In this document: positions 16,875 to 26,747 of the stretch, in pieces
How the letters are laid out: every line of letters starts with the position of its first letter
Numbering within the stretch: the first letter of the stretch is position 1
Source: Flavobacterium sp. 140616W15
GTDB taxonomy: Bacteria; Bacteroidota; Bacteroidia; Flavobacteriales; Flavobacteriaceae
Direction of reading: 5' to 3'
Assembly (NCBI RefSeq): GCF_003668995.1
Contig: NZ_CP033068.1
Location: 3,906,001-3,970,000, forward strand
DNA: 64,000 nucleotides
The notes under the pieces: generated by a model
What the model saw: only the letters and a program-made list of their open reading frames with translations
Told to the model about the DNA's origin: nothing
The model's database searches: none
Translations under genes and position numbers: made by a program

Positions 16875-17867
16875 ATGTTCCCACTACAAAGAAACCGCCG
16901 TTTAAGAACTAATGAATCTATTCGCTCTTTAGTTCGTGAAACTACCCTAAGTCCAAACGATTTTATGCTTCCGATGTTTATTGCAGAAGGAAAAGATGTA
17001 AAAATCGAAATTCCATCAATGCCAGGAATCTACCGTCATTCGTTGGATAACACCATCAAAGAAGTAAAAGAAGCTTGGGCACTCGGTATTAAAGCAGTAA
17101 ATCTTTATGTAAAAGTTAGTGAGAACCTTAAAGACAATAAAGGGGTAGAATCTTGGAACAAAGACGGATTAATGCAACAAAGCATCCGTGCAATTAAAGA
17201 TGCTGTCCCAGAAATGATTGTTATGCCTGATGTGGCACTAGACCCCTACTCTATTTATGGACATGACGGAATCATAGAAAAAGGGCAAGTGATAAACGAT
17301 GCAACTGTAGATGCACTAACTCGCATGAGTTTAAGTCATGCCGATGCAGGAGCAGATTTTGTTGCACCAAGTGATATGATGGACGGTCGTGTTCTGGCAA
17401 TCAGAAGAGCATTAGAAGAAAACGGACATCACAATGTGGGAATTATGAGTTATAGTGCTAAGTACGCTTCGGCATTTTACGGTCCATTTCGTGATGCTTT
17501 AGATTCTGCACCAGTAGATCTTCAAGAAGTCCCAAAAGACAAAAAAACATACCAAATGGATTATGCTAACCGTATCGAAGGAATTCGCGAAGCATTGCTA
17601 GATGTAGAAGAAGGTGCTGATATTGTTATGGTAAAACCAGGAATGGCATATCTAGATATTGTTCGAGAGGTAAAAAATGCAGTTCATGTTCCAGTAGCTG
17701 TATATCAAGTCTCAGGTGAATATGCAATGGTAAAGGCTGCTGCAGAAAGAGGATGGCTAGATCACGATAAAATTATGATTGAGCAATTATATTGCATTAA
17801 GAGAGCCGGGGCCAGTATTATCTCGACTTACTTTGCCAAAGAAGCAGCAGTAATATTAAACAAATAA
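16875..17867 (+). CDS. hemB: Porphobilinogen synthase (delta-aminolevulinate dehydratase)
   Basis: Condenses two aminolevulinates into porphobilinogen. The 330-residue protein has the two active-site lysines, K196 in SYSAKYASAFYGPFRDA and K254 in MVKPGMAYLDIV. At the metal site it reads MPDVALDPYSIYGHDG, with aspartates (D119, D123, D131) where zinc enzymes have cysteines. This is the Mg/K-type rather than the Zn-type enzyme. It is separate from the hemA-hemF run, with its own upstream region, and is followed after one base by a cytochrome c gene. Confidence 0.95.
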   Translation: MFPLQRNRRLRTNESIRSLVRETTLSPNDFMLPMFIAEGKDVKIEIPSMPGIYRHSLDNTIKEVKEAWALGIKAVNLYVKVSENLKDNKGVESWNKDGLMQQSIRAIKDAVPEMIVMPDVALDPYSIYGHDGIIEKGQVINDATVDALTRMSLSHADAGADFVAPSDMMDGRVLAIRRALEENGHHNVGIMSYSAKYASAFYGPFRDALDSAPVDLQEVPKDKKTYQMDYANRIEGIREALLDVEEGADIVMVKPGMAYLDIVREVKNAVHVPVAVYQVSGEYAMVKAAAERGWLDHDKIMIEQLYCIKRAGASIISTYFAKEAAVILNK

Positions 17868-17868
17868 C

Positions 17869-18267
17869 ATGAAGAAAATACTACTGGTATTAGTAATACT
17901 TGCATTCGTTTCTTGTAAAAAAGAAGAGAAAGTAACGATAGATAATTCAGGAATGCCAAGCGAAGAAACGGCTACTTTAACTGCTAAAACTCCAGAAGAA
18001 TTAGGAAAAGCAATTTTTGAAGGACAAGGAAATTGTTTTGCTTGTCATCAGGTAGACCAAAAAGTTATAGGCCCAAGCATTAAAGAAATCGCTAAAATAT
18101 ACAAAGAGAAAAACGGAGATATGGTTGCATTTCTTAAAGGAAAAGGGGATCCGATTGTTGATCCAAGTCAGTTTGAAGTCATGAAGACCAATTTTCCTGT
18201 AACGCAAGCTATGTCTGACGAAGAACTTAAAGCAATCGAAACTTATTTTTATAGCTTTTTAAAGTAG
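17869..18267 (+). CDS. Lipoprotein c-type cytochrome
   Basis: A 132-residue periplasmic monoheme cytochrome c. The lipobox LAFVSC places lipidation at C16, so it is membrane-anchored. The heme-attachment motif is CFACH (C56, C59, H60), preceded by GKAIFEGQGN as in class I cytochromes. The likely distal methionine lies in the region MKTNFPVTQAMSDEEL. It is one base after hemB, so heme supply and a heme protein are transcribed together. The electron-transfer partner is unknown. Confidence 0.88.
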   Translation: MKKILLVLVILAFVSCKKEEKVTIDNSGMPSEETATLTAKTPEELGKAIFEGQGNCFACHQVDQKVIGPSIKEIAKIYKEKNGDMVAFLKGKGDPIVDPSQFEVMKTNFPVTQAMSDEELKAIETYFYSFLK

Positions 18268-18348
18268 GAGCTGATCACGCTTTCCGCTATATCTTTATGT
18301 TTTTAAAGGAAAAACATAAAGGATGTCGCTTCAATCGTGGCTAAAAAA

Positions 18349-18384
18349 ACAAAAACCATTCGTAGATACGAATGGTTTTTTTTA
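18349..18384 (+). terminator. Intrinsic terminator of hemB-cytochrome c
   Basis: AAACCATTCGTA, a two-base loop, TACGAATGGTTT and a run of T. This is a strong stem with a U-tract, 80 bp after the cytochrome stop, and clearly the end of this transcript. Confidence 0.9.
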
Positions 18385-18420
18385 TACCTGCAAGGTTTTC
18401 AGAACCACAACTTTGTACTT

Positions 18421-18498
18421 CTGAGCGGAGTCGAAGAACCTCACAAGTACTTCCATAATATAAGGACACCTTTGTCAAAGTTTTGAACTTTGACAAAG
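18421..18498. repeat. Dispersed CTGAGCGGAGTCGAAG motif and 11-bp inverted repeat
   Basis: CTGAGCGGAGTCGAAG at 18421-18436 is the reverse complement of the CTTCGACTCCGCTCAG motif that I associate with intergenic repeats in flavobacteria. A two-mismatch copy, CTTTGACTCTGCTCAG, is at 56788-56803. Next to it CTTTGTCAAAG (18470-18480) pairs perfectly with CTTTGACAAAG (18488-18498). The reading frame through here (TTG at 18483) is repeat sequence, not the start of ogt. Confidence 0.6.
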
Positions 18499-18560
18499 CT
18501 CACGATGAAAGTCCACAAAGAATTGCAGGCCTTAAGCATTATTTTCTTTACTTTTATAAA

Positions 18561-19037
18561 ATGGAAACAGCGTACATTAATTCACCTTTAGGAATCACCA
18601 AAATTGTTGGCGATGAAAACGGAATCTCAGAGATTACCGTTGCTAACGCTGGAGACAATGGGGTTTCTGATAAAATTGCAACAGAGTTGCAAGAAGCTGT
18701 TTCGCAATTAAACGACTATTTTTTAGGCAAAAGAATAGAATTTGATTTTAAGCTAAACCCCAAAGGAACAGATTTTCAACAAAGAGTTTGGAAAGGATTA
18801 CTTGAGATTCCTTTTGGTAAAACCATGAGTTATTTAGAACTATCCAAAAAGTTAGGAGATGTTAAAGCTATTCGTGCCGTAGCATCTGCAAATGGGAAAA
18901 ATCCACTTTGGATTGTTGTTCCTTGTCATCGCGTAATAGGAACTGATGGATCACTAACAGGATATGCTGGAGGATTATGGCGTAAGAAATGGTTATTAGA
19001 ACATGAAAATCCAGTAAAACAGCAAAGTCTATTTTAG
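18561..19037 (+). CDS. ogt: Methylated-DNA-protein-cysteine S-methyltransferase
   Basis: Suicide repair protein that takes the methyl group from O6-methylguanine onto its own cysteine. The 158-residue protein starts at ATG 18561 (METAYINSPLGITKIVG). An upstream TTG extension would translate the palindromic repeat. The active site is WIVVPCHRVIGTDG with acceptor C122. The helix-turn-helix with its DNA-contacting arginine is in VKAIRAVASANGKNP. It lacks the Ada regulatory domain. It is followed after 134 bp by a PolB-like exonuclease. Confidence 0.93.
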   Translation: METAYINSPLGITKIVGDENGISEITVANAGDNGVSDKIATELQEAVSQLNDYFLGKRIEFDFKLNPKGTDFQQRVWKGLLEIPFGKTMSYLELSKKLGDVKAIRAVASANGKNPLWIVVPCHRVIGTDGSLTGYAGGLWRKKWLLEHENPVKQQSLF

Positions 19038-19117
19038 TTTGCCAAGATTAATTTCACGAATTTTGAAAGTGTCAAAATTTAAGTACATTTATACAGGCGA
19101 TGAATTAGTTTTTAATG

Positions 19118-19170
19118 CAGTCTAAATATCTAAGAAGCCAGCCGTCTAACCAATCTAAGAAGTCTAAATT
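19118..19170. repeat. TCTAAGAAGTCTA word repeat
   Basis: The leader of the exonuclease gene is built from variants of TCTAA/TCTAAGAAG, including ATCTAAGAAGTCTA at 19153-19166. The same 14-mer occurs twice near 53476 and 53512, about 34 kb away. Confidence 0.65.
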
Positions 19171-19171
19171 A

Positions 19172-19885
19172 ATGATTGAAAAAATAAACTTAAACAACAT
19201 CCTTTTTCTAGATATAGAAACCGTTCCTGAAACAGCAGCGTTTGGAGAACTAGATGATGAGATGAAAGAACTCTGGGAGCATAAAACACAATATCAGCGA
19301 AAAGAGGATTTTACACCCGAAGAATTTTATGACCGTGCAGGAATTTGGGCTGAGTTTGGTAAGATTGTTTGTATATCTGTAGGGTATTTTACCATCAAAG
19401 GAGATATTCGAAATTTTCGAGTGACATCATTTTTTGGAGATGAGATAAAAATCCTTAAAGATTTCAATAATCTACTAAACAACCATTACAATAAACCGTA
19501 CCATGTTTTATGCGGGCATAACGCAAAGGAATTCGATATTCCATTTATCGCTAGACGAATGATTATCAATCAAATTGCAATTCCAGACAAGCTGAATCTA
19601 TTTGGAAAAAAACCATGGGAAATTCCACATCTGGATACCTTAGAGCTTTGGAAATTTGGTGATTATAAACATTTTACTTCCTTAAAACTATTGACAAAAA
19701 TCCTCGGAATCCCTTCTCCAAAAGGAGATATTGACGGAAGTCAGGTCGGACATGTTTTTTATGTAGAGAAAGATATTGATAGAATCGTAACCTATTGTGA
19801 AAAAGACACCATCGCTGTAGCGCAAATCTTCCTTCGCTTGCGACGTGAAGATTTATTGATTGATGATGAGATTATTCATGTTTAG
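19172..19885 (+). CDS. Predicted PolB-like 3'-5' exonuclease
   Basis: A 237-residue DnaQ/PolB-type exonuclease without a polymerase domain. The start is ATG 19172; the frame is open to 19115, but that part is repeat sequence. Exo I is LFLDIETVPE with D14 and E16. Exo II is in HVLCGHNAKEFDIPFIARRM. Exo III, with its C-terminal aspartate, is in RIVTYCEKDTIAVAQIFLR. These match stand-alone exonucleases of the PF10108 type found in many bacteria. The role is presumably DNA repair or nucleic-acid turnover, and the specific substrate is unknown. Confidence 0.88.
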   Translation: MIEKINLNNILFLDIETVPETAAFGELDDEMKELWEHKTQYQRKEDFTPEEFYDRAGIWAEFGKIVCISVGYFTIKGDIRNFRVTSFFGDEIKILKDFNNLLNNHYNKPYHVLCGHNAKEFDIPFIARRMIINQIAIPDKLNLFGKKPWEIPHLDTLELWKFGDYKHFTSLKLLTKILGIPSPKGDIDGSQVGHVFYVEKDIDRIVTYCEKDTIAVAQIFLRLRREDLLIDDEIIHV

Positions 19886-20038
19886 CTTTTTAAGTTGCAA
19901 AGGGACAGAGGATAAATAGACAACAATAAAAAAATACGTTTTAACGTCTTTGCGAGAAATAATTAATACAAAGAAATTAATTAAAATGTTTTAAGCAATA
20001 CGCTAATACATCTTGTATGCTTTAATAAAACTTAAAAA

Positions 20039-21115
20039 ATGACACATCCAGAAATAGCTTTTTTAAGAATGGCTTCACAAAAAATATTGAAGACCAATTT
20101 TCATGAACCTCAAGAAATTGTAAAACATTTGGGAGCTATGCAGGCGCAAGATTATTCGATGGCAAAATGGGCAATTGGTTCACGATGTGATGCTTCAGAA
20201 AAGAGTATTGAAGAAGCAATTAATTCTGGCAAAATTATTCGAACACATATTTTACGCCCAACTTGGCATTTTGTTTCTGCAGATGATATTTATTGGATGT
20301 TAGATATTTCAGGGCCTCAGGTAAAAAAAATTGTGCTTTCTGCAGCTAGAAAAAATGGTTTTGACGAAAAGAAATTAGATAAAGTTAATTCATCAATCCA
20401 AAAGATATTAGCAGGGAACAATTCATTGACTCGTGATGAAATTATGCAAGAACTTGACGTTAAGAAAAATTCGGGTGATGGATTTTTCAATAGCACCATC
20501 ATTATGATGAATGCAGAATTAGATGGTCTAGTTTGTAACGGAAAAATGAAAGGAAAGCAGTTAACATATTCATTACTAGAAGAGAAAGTCCCAAAAACAA
20601 ATACTAAACTAACAAAAGAGGAAGGGCTGGCAAAATTAGCAAAACGATATTTTGAAAGTCATGGACCTGCAACATTATTAGATTTTACATGGTGGTCAGG
20701 TTTTCCAGCTACAATAGCAAAATTGGCTATTTATTCAGTTGAATCAGAGCTAGATTCTATTGAAGTTGATGGTAAAAAGTATTGGTTTAAAAAAGGCCTT
20801 CCTTCAGAAATTAATACTCCGAAAAGTATCCATTTTCTACCTTCGTTTGATGAGATTCTAATTTCATATAAAACGCGAGAAATCACTATTGCAAAAGAGC
20901 ATCAAGCCAATGCTTTCACAAACAACGGTATCTTTTGGCCTATAATAATAGAAGACGAAAAAGTCATTGGAACATGGAAACGAGCAGCAAAAAAGGAACA
21001 TACAAAGATAGAAACCAATTTTTTTGAGACGATTTCTGCAGACAAAAAGAGTCTTGTTTTGGAAGCTATCACTCCTTTTGAGAACTACTTAGAAACTAAA
21101 ATTATTATAGAATAA
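20039..21115 (+). CDS. Winged-helix DNA-binding protein, AlkZ-like DNA glycosylase family
   Basis: A 358-residue protein of the HTH_42 (PF06224) superfamily, which contains the interstrand-crosslink glycosylase AlkZ/YcaQ. The N-terminal block HLGAMQAQDYSMAKWAIGSR carries the Q-x-Q pair (Q35, Q37) used for catalysis in AlkZ. THILRPTWHFVSADD follows, the other typical block. The C-terminal half contains FLPSFDEILISYKTRE. The glycosylase activity is inferred from the motif only. Together with ogt and the exonuclease nearby it makes a loose group of repair-type genes. Confidence 0.8.
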   Translation: MTHPEIAFLRMASQKILKTNFHEPQEIVKHLGAMQAQDYSMAKWAIGSRCDASEKSIEEAINSGKIIRTHILRPTWHFVSADDIYWMLDISGPQVKKIVLSAARKNGFDEKKLDKVNSSIQKILAGNNSLTRDEIMQELDVKKNSGDGFFNSTIIMMNAELDGLVCNGKMKGKQLTYSLLEEKVPKTNTKLTKEEGLAKLAKRYFESHGPATLLDFTWWSGFPATIAKLAIYSVESELDSIEVDGKKYWFKKGLPSEINTPKSIHFLPSFDEILISYKTREITIAKEHQANAFTNNGIFWPIIIEDEKVIGTWKRAAKKEHTKIETNFFETISADKKSLVLEAITPFENYLETKIIIE

Positions 21116-21225
21116 ACTGAGGTTTTATGCGAAATAGAAGGTTTTAAACAAATACTTCTCGTTTGCTAAGTAAAATGATTGTGCATATTATGGCTAAATA
21201 ATTACATTTACAAAAAATTATAATT

Positions 21226-22665
21226 ATGGTGTTAAGTAGATTTTGGCTAGCGATATTTATTTCGTCAATTGCTTTTATTGTAATCAGTTTGTTTACTGGT
21301 AATACATATACTATTGATTATGTTTTGAATGGTAAGAAAGATGAACCTATTTTAATCTCTGAAAAATATATTGAGCAAATTCCAGCGTTTGTAAGAGATA
21401 GTATTAAGAAAGCACCAGACAATACTGTTATTATCAATCGTGATGCTTCAAATGCAGATACAACCTACGTTTATAAAAACAAAACGGTAAAGATTTTTAG
21501 CGGTGTTCAAAAATCAGATGGCTTATTACCAACTTGTAAGAGCACTTTAGTCGATTTAATTCTTCCACTTATTGCTTATCTGGCTTTTTTCTGCGGATTG
21601 ATGGAGCTTTTAATTATTTCAGGAGCTTCAGGGAAATTAGCAAAAGGCTTGAGTCCAGTGTTTGTAAAAGTGTTTCCTAGTATTCCAAAAAATCACCCAT
21701 CGATTTCGTATATGACCTTAAATTTTGCAGCTAACTTCTTAGGATTAGATTCTGCAGCTACTCCCTTTGGTCTTAAAGCCATGGAAAGTTTACAAGAAAT
21801 AAATCCAGATAAGGACAAAGCCAGTGATGCACAAATTATGTTTATGTGTTTGCATGCATCAGGTCTTACATTAATTGCGACTTCCATTATCGGATATCGT
21901 GCTGCTGCTGGTGCTACTAATCCAGCCGATGTAATGTTGCCTTGTATTATTACCTCTTTTATCGGGACAATTGCTGCTTTTTTAATTGTTGGTGTTAAAC
22001 AAAAAATCAATTTCAAGAGTGCTTCTTTAGTTTTAGGATTGATGGTTATGATTGCTGCCATAGTTGGACTTTTATTCTATGTAAATAGTTTAGATTTAAT
22101 TGGTAAAAACTTCTTTACATCAAATCTTTCAGGATTGATATTGTTTGCAATCATTGGTTTTACGTTGGTTTTCTCTCTTAGACATGAGAAAAAATTTATT
22201 GCTGCTGAGACTACCGTTTTTGATGCATTTGTAGTAGGAGCAAACAATGGAGTTAAAACAGGAGTTACTATCTTCCCTTATGTTTTAGGAATGTTAGTAG
22301 CTATCTCATTATTTAGAAACAGTGGTTTGTTTGAAATTATCAGCCATTGGATAGCATTTATTTTTTCGAATATGGGAGTGAGCAAAGAAATCACCGATGC
22401 GTTACCAGTTGCAATGCTTCGTCCTTTTAGTTCTGCGGGTTCACGAGGTTTCTTGATTGATTCGATGAATACTTTTGGAGCAGATTCTATGACAGGAAGA
22501 TTGAGTAGTATTTTTCAATGTAGTGCCGAAAGTACTTTTTACGTAATTGCAGTTTACTTTGGGTCAGTAAACATAAAAAACACCCGTTACGCATTAGGAA
22601 CTATGCTTTTGGTAGATGTAATTTGTGTGATTACAGCTATATTTGTGGCGAGTTGGTTTTTTTAA
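21226..22665 (+). CDS. SpmA-SpmB fusion, nucleoside-recognition (Gate) membrane protein
   Basis: A 479-residue integral membrane protein in which the two spore-maturation proteins SpmA and SpmB are joined. The first half carries SYMTLNFAANFLGLDSAATPFGLKAM, characteristic of SpmA. The second half carries ANNGVKTGVTIFPYVLGML and LPVAMLRPFSSAGSRGF, characteristic of SpmB. A soluble extracytoplasmic insert (about residues 28-95) follows the first helix. Such fusions are common in non-sporulating Bacteroidetes, where the transported substrate is unknown. The 25-residue peptide gene follows 42 bp later. Confidence 0.85.
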   Translation: MVLSRFWLAIFISSIAFIVISLFTGNTYTIDYVLNGKKDEPILISEKYIEQIPAFVRDSIKKAPDNTVIINRDASNADTTYVYKNKTVKIFSGVQKSDGLLPTCKSTLVDLILPLIAYLAFFCGLMELLIISGASGKLAKGLSPVFVKVFPSIPKNHPSISYMTLNFAANFLGLDSAATPFGLKAMESLQEINPDKDKASDAQIMFMCLHASGLTLIATSIIGYRAAAGATNPADVMLPCIITSFIGTIAAFLIVGVKQKINFKSASLVLGLMVMIAAIVGLLFYVNSLDLIGKNFFTSNLSGLILFAIIGFTLVFSLRHEKKFIAAETTVFDAFVVGANNGVKTGVTIFPYVLGMLVAISLFRNSGLFEIISHWIAFIFSNMGVSKEITDALPVAMLRPFSSAGSRGFLIDSMNTFGADSMTGRLSSIFQCSAESTFYVIAVYFGSVNIKNTRYALGTMLLVDVICVITAIFVASWFF

Positions 22666-22707
22666 TAAGTAGAATTTAAATTAAAAATTATATAAATATA
22701 AAACAGT

Positions 22708-22785
22708 ATGAGAATTAGTAAATACACCAAATACATTGCAATTGCACTAATGTTGCTTTTTTTAGTTACGAGTCTATTAGCTTAA
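22708..22785 (+). CDS. 25-residue single-span membrane peptide
   Basis: An ATG-initiated frame of 25 codons plus TAA, beginning MRISKYTKY and continuing as a hydrophobic helix (IAIALMLLFLVTSLLA). It therefore reads as a short basic N-terminus and one membrane span. It is too short for ordinary gene finding. It is in the same direction as, and between, the SpmA-SpmB fusion and a lipoprotein gene, 16 bp before the latter's ATG. It could be a small membrane protein or a leader peptide of the lipoprotein gene. No homology could be checked. Confidence 0.5.
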   Translation: MRISKYTKYIAIALMLLFLVTSLLA

Positions 22786-22801
22786 ACGTTAGTTGATTAA
22801 T

Positions 22802-23554
22802 ATGAATAGAATTTATATTACGTTGTTTTTGTTGGCTCTGGTAAGTTGTAAAAAAGAACCAGCAACAGTAGGTCCAAAGTGGACTAAGGAAGACAAAAAA
22901 GAAATGACTGCAAAGCCAGCATTTAACAGGACTACCCCAAAAATAGATACGATTTATATTTCTGGGAATGAAGAAATAGGAGCGAGTAACTATGTTTTAG
23001 CTTCTCTTTTAGATAAGAAAATTGATAAAGACAGTCTAATAACTGTTCAATACAGACTTGATTTCTTTACTAATAAAACAAAAGTTGGTTCTGAGAAAGT
23101 TACCATTGACCCATTTACCGAAGGTTCGAATTGGGGCGCTACATATGGTTTATCAGATGAGGACAATGCTACGGTATCACCTTTTATCCACATCAGTTTT
23201 GGTTATGAGGCTTGTGGATATAATCGACGACACTATTTGTATTATCTGAAAAATAATAACGTACAGCTTGTGCACGATTGGGACTCTATGAGTGACGGTG
23301 GTTGGGGAAGTTGGTTAGAATTTGGAGGAATAAATCCTAAAAATGAACCTGTTTCTTTTTATAGCAAAAGAGTTTCTTACGGCGGTAAAGAAGATGTTAA
23401 TGATGAAGATATGGGAACCGTTGAACATTCGGATTCTATCGTATTTCATTTGAAAAACAACAAATGGGAAAAACGTTTGTTAACCCCAAAGGAAAAGGTA
23501 TACTGGAAAAAAGACATTACTTTTAATGAATTTTATCCTCAATTTGCAGAATAA
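22802..23554 (+). CDS. Lipoprotein of unknown function, 250 aa
   Basis: Starts at ATG 22802 (MNRIYITLFLLALVSC), giving a lipobox with lipidation at C16. The frame opens nine bases earlier with TTG, which is less likely. The mature domain is soluble and rich in aromatic and acidic residues (WGATYGLSDEDNATV, DWDSMSDGGWGSWLEFGG) without a motif I recognise. It ends just before a strong bidirectional terminator. Confidence 0.75.
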   Translation: MNRIYITLFLLALVSCKKEPATVGPKWTKEDKKEMTAKPAFNRTTPKIDTIYISGNEEIGASNYVLASLLDKKIDKDSLITVQYRLDFFTNKTKVGSEKVTIDPFTEGSNWGATYGLSDEDNATVSPFIHISFGYEACGYNRRHYLYYLKNNNVQLVHDWDSMSDGGWGSWLEFGGINPKNEPVSFYSKRVSYGGKEDVNDEDMGTVEHSDSIVFHLKNNKWEKRLLTPKEKVYWKKDITFNEFYPQFAE

Positions 23555-23585
23555 AAAAAGCCTCGCAACAACGAGGCTTTTTCGT
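23555..23585. terminator. Bidirectional terminator
   Basis: A-run, AAAGCCTCG, loop CAACAA, CGAGGCTTT and a T-run. It begins directly at the lipoprotein stop codon and serves the convergent metalloprotease gene from the other side. Confidence 0.92.
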
Positions 23586-23602
23586 TTTTAGTAAGCAACA
23601 AT

Positions 23603-26379
23603 TTATTTCTTAACGAATTTTTTAACGATTCTTTTTCCGCCGTTATTTAATTCTATGATGTAAATACCAGTATTCAAGCTGCTAACATCTATCGATGTTC
23701 CGCTTAATTGTCCTGCAGTTACTTGCTGTCCAAGATTATTTGTAATCCTGAAAGTAGCTCCATCACTTTTTGCTAACGAAACATTCAACTCATTATTAAC
23801 AGGATTTGGATATAAGGCAAAACTTGTATTATCATTAGTTTCTATTAATCCTGCAGTTACTTCTGGAGTTACAATTGCACCAGCAGCAGTAATATTCACA
23901 GAGTAATCCTCTACTTGACCATAAGAAAAAGCTTCACAAGAAGTTGGAATTCCGTTGTATTTCATAGCAACTCTCAATCGTGTAGTCCCAAGAGTGGCCG
24001 AAGCTGGAATTGTAATTGTTCCAGTTACAGGAGTTGTTGTAGAAGTTGCTTTTGTCCAAACAGTTTCGCCTGTATCTGCAAAATCACCATCTTGGTTATA
24101 ATCTATAAAAACAGCATAACCTTCACTGTAAGTTGTAGATGTCCATGCAGGAGTTATTGTGATAGTATAAGCAGTTCCAGCAGCTACATTGGTTGAAATT
24201 GATGTAAAGTTTTCATAACCAGCTGTACCTGTTGAGGTATTGTTAATTGTACCAAATACAACCTTACCGATTCTTTCGTCGGCAGTATTGTTTCCTTGTG
24301 ACGCACAATAGGTAACAGTATTGGCTAGTGTTGTTACATTTACAGTATTACTTGCTGGCGAAACATTTCCTGCAGCATCTTTGGCTTTTACACTAAAACT
24401 ATAAGCAGTTAAAGCAGTTAGCCCAGTTACAGTATAAGTTGTAGTTGTAGATGAGCCTTTAAGAGTTGTTCCTTGATAAATATCGTATCCAGTTACGGCT
24501 ACATTATCTGTTGCTGCAGTCCATGATAAATTAGTAGTTGTTCCAGTTGTTCCAGAAGCTGCAAGAGCAGTTGGAGCTGTAGGGGCAATTGTGTCTGTAG
24601 AACCAACATAAGAAGCTCCAACACCTACTGCATAAAATGCGTCAGTTGTTGCAATTACCTCTGGTGATCCAGCGCCATATAAATCAATAGCTGATTGTAT
24701 CCCAGATGTTCTGGCATTTGCAAAAGTAGAATTAGCAGTTAGATAAACACTCTCTAAACGATAAGCAATTTTTGCAGCTTTATCAATTGTAATTCCTGTT
24801 ACACTATAAGAGCTACCAATATCATTTGTTCCTGTCTTACCTACAGACAAGATATAAAACCAATGGTTTAATACACCCGAATTTGTATGAACACCACAAT
24901 AATCATTGGCTTGAGTAGGGGTTCCGCAATTAATAACTTTCCAATTTGTACCGCCATAAGTATCAGGTTGCCCTTCGGCTTTAGGGTTACTCATAGAACG
25001 AAGAGAAAGATGACCAGCTCTTCTTTCTATATCTTCACCAATTAGCCAAATAGATTTAGAAGGCGCGGCATAATACTCAATACAAGCTCCCCAAATATCA
25101 GAGAAACCTTCATTCATCGCACCTGATTCTTTTTGATAGGCTAAGTTTGCTGTATAAGTACAAACGGCATGACCAATTTCGTGTCCAGCAACATCAATAG
25201 CAGTTAAGATATCAAAGTAAGTTCCACTTCCGTCACCATAAGTCATTACGCTACCATCCCAGTAGGCATTATCGTATGCATTACTGTAGTGTACATAGCT
25301 TTTTATGATAGCACCTGCATTATTAAAACTATTTCTACCATGCACTGTTGACCAATAATCATACGTTTTTTCAGCTCCCCAATGGGCGTCAAGTGCACCA
25401 TTATCTTTGTTCGTATTTGCATATTCAGCAGCAGTCCAGTTATTATCTGCATCTGTAAAATTTACTGCAGCAGTATAACTAGTTCCTTTTTTCATATTAT
25501 ACGTGTTTATGCCTAAACCTCTTGTTGCATCTGCTAGTATATATGAAGATCCACTTAAAGTTGTTTGAATTACCTGAGTTCCGCTATAACGTGTAGCCGC
25601 ATTTGCTGCAACAAAAGCCATTTTAGAACCGGCATCGTCTTTTAGTTTTTTTGCATTAACATTAGTTGATTTTAACTTACTACCATGAGCATGTTCTCCA
25701 AGATGCTTTATAGTTGCATTATAAAACAGTACTTGACCGTTTTCAGCATCGATGTATAAATCCCCCTGCTTACAGGATTTGTTGCGTAAATGTCAAATTT
25801 ATAGGCTAAACGAACCTTGTCGGTTGTTCTGTTAGTACCTTGATCCTCCATAGATGGCAATAACACTAGTTCTCCTTTTGGTTTTTCATAACCAATCTCT
25901 TTAGCGTCATTAGGTGTTTCCCAAAGGTATTGCTTGGCACCAGTGTAGCTAACTGCTCTATTAAAAGCATCTTGAGCTGAAAGTTTTGGTTTTGTATTTA
26001 CTTTATCGATGTTGTAATACTCACCATTCATAGAAACTAATTTACCGTCTTTTGAATGTAAAGTGTAGTTTGCAAACTCTACTTTAACGCCTTGTTCATA
26101 CAATTGAAATTTTTCATGTGTGTAGCCCTGTGGATCAGATTCTGTTTTGACTCTTGCAAAGGATTGATTTTCTTTTAAACCTAATTGATCCTGAAATACC
26201 TTTTGAGAATCAGAACCTTTGTAGGTTGATTTGTCACTAAAGGTGATTAGACTAGGTTGTCCATTTTCGGATACATTTTTTTGGCTTACGCGCTTATCTG
26301 TTATTTGCGCAAATGCCGATAAAGAGAATGTAAGCACAACAGCTGTTGTTGTGGCAATTTGGGGTAATGTACTTTTCAT
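23603..26379 (-). pseudogene. M4 (thermolysin-like) metalloprotease with T9SS sorting domain, frameshifted
   Basis: Two frames make one large secreted protease. The upstream frame (start 26379) encodes a signal peptide ending SAFAQ and an FTP/PepSY-type propeptide. The downstream frame has the M4 catalytic site GHEIGHAV (H147, E148, H151 of that frame) and third ligand E171 in GAMNEGFSDIWG. A fibronectin type III domain, a GEVED domain and a Por C-terminal sorting domain starting FALYPNPV and ending IVKKFVKK follow. Adding one G to the G5 run (plus-strand C5 at 25762-25766) restores SRGDLYIDAENGQVLFYN across the break. The downstream frame alone has no signal peptide, so as read the enzyme would not be secreted. 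Confidence 0.88.
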
Positions 26380-26747
26380 AATCGATTTGGGGTTAAATGT
26401 TAATTTGATAATTTGTTTATAAATGAATTAAAGCATGTAGGTAAATACTTTAATTAATAATAAAATTATAAACATTTTGTTAAATAAAAACACATAATTT
26501 CCTTTAATCGATAAAATACAACATTTGTTGTGGAATATTTAATAAATAATAACATTATATTAATAATAGTCAGAAATAACTTGTTTTTATTATTAAATCA
26601 TTGTTTTTCAAATTAGCTAACATATTGTTTTTTAATTAATTATGAGTGTTCCTGTTTTAATATGGAGAGGACTGCAGGGTAGTTGAAATTAAAAAAGGCT
26701 AACATGTAAAAATGTTAGCCTTTTTTAGGATTTTTTAGAATGAATCG
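26380..26747. other. Intergenic region, 368 bp
   Basis: Very A+T-rich spacer upstream of the M4 protease and downstream of the CoA-transferase operon. It contains one terminator (26691-26726, listed separately) and a small palindrome ACAACA TT TGTTGT at 26518-26531, about 140 bp before the protease start. I see no gene and no convincing promoter. Confidence 0.6.
26691..26726. terminator. Terminator of the CoA-transferase operon
   Basis: A6, GGCTAACAT, loop, ATGTTAGCC, T6, 22 bp beyond the scoB stop on the minus strand. The stem is perfect over at least 15 bp counting the A/T arms. The core is shared with the terminator at 14125-14159. Confidence 0.9.

Noticed and set aside
18483..18560. 26-codon extension of ogt from a TTG
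   Set aside because: It begins inside an 11-bp inverted repeat and is not similar to Ogt proteins; the ATG at 18561 gives the usual start.
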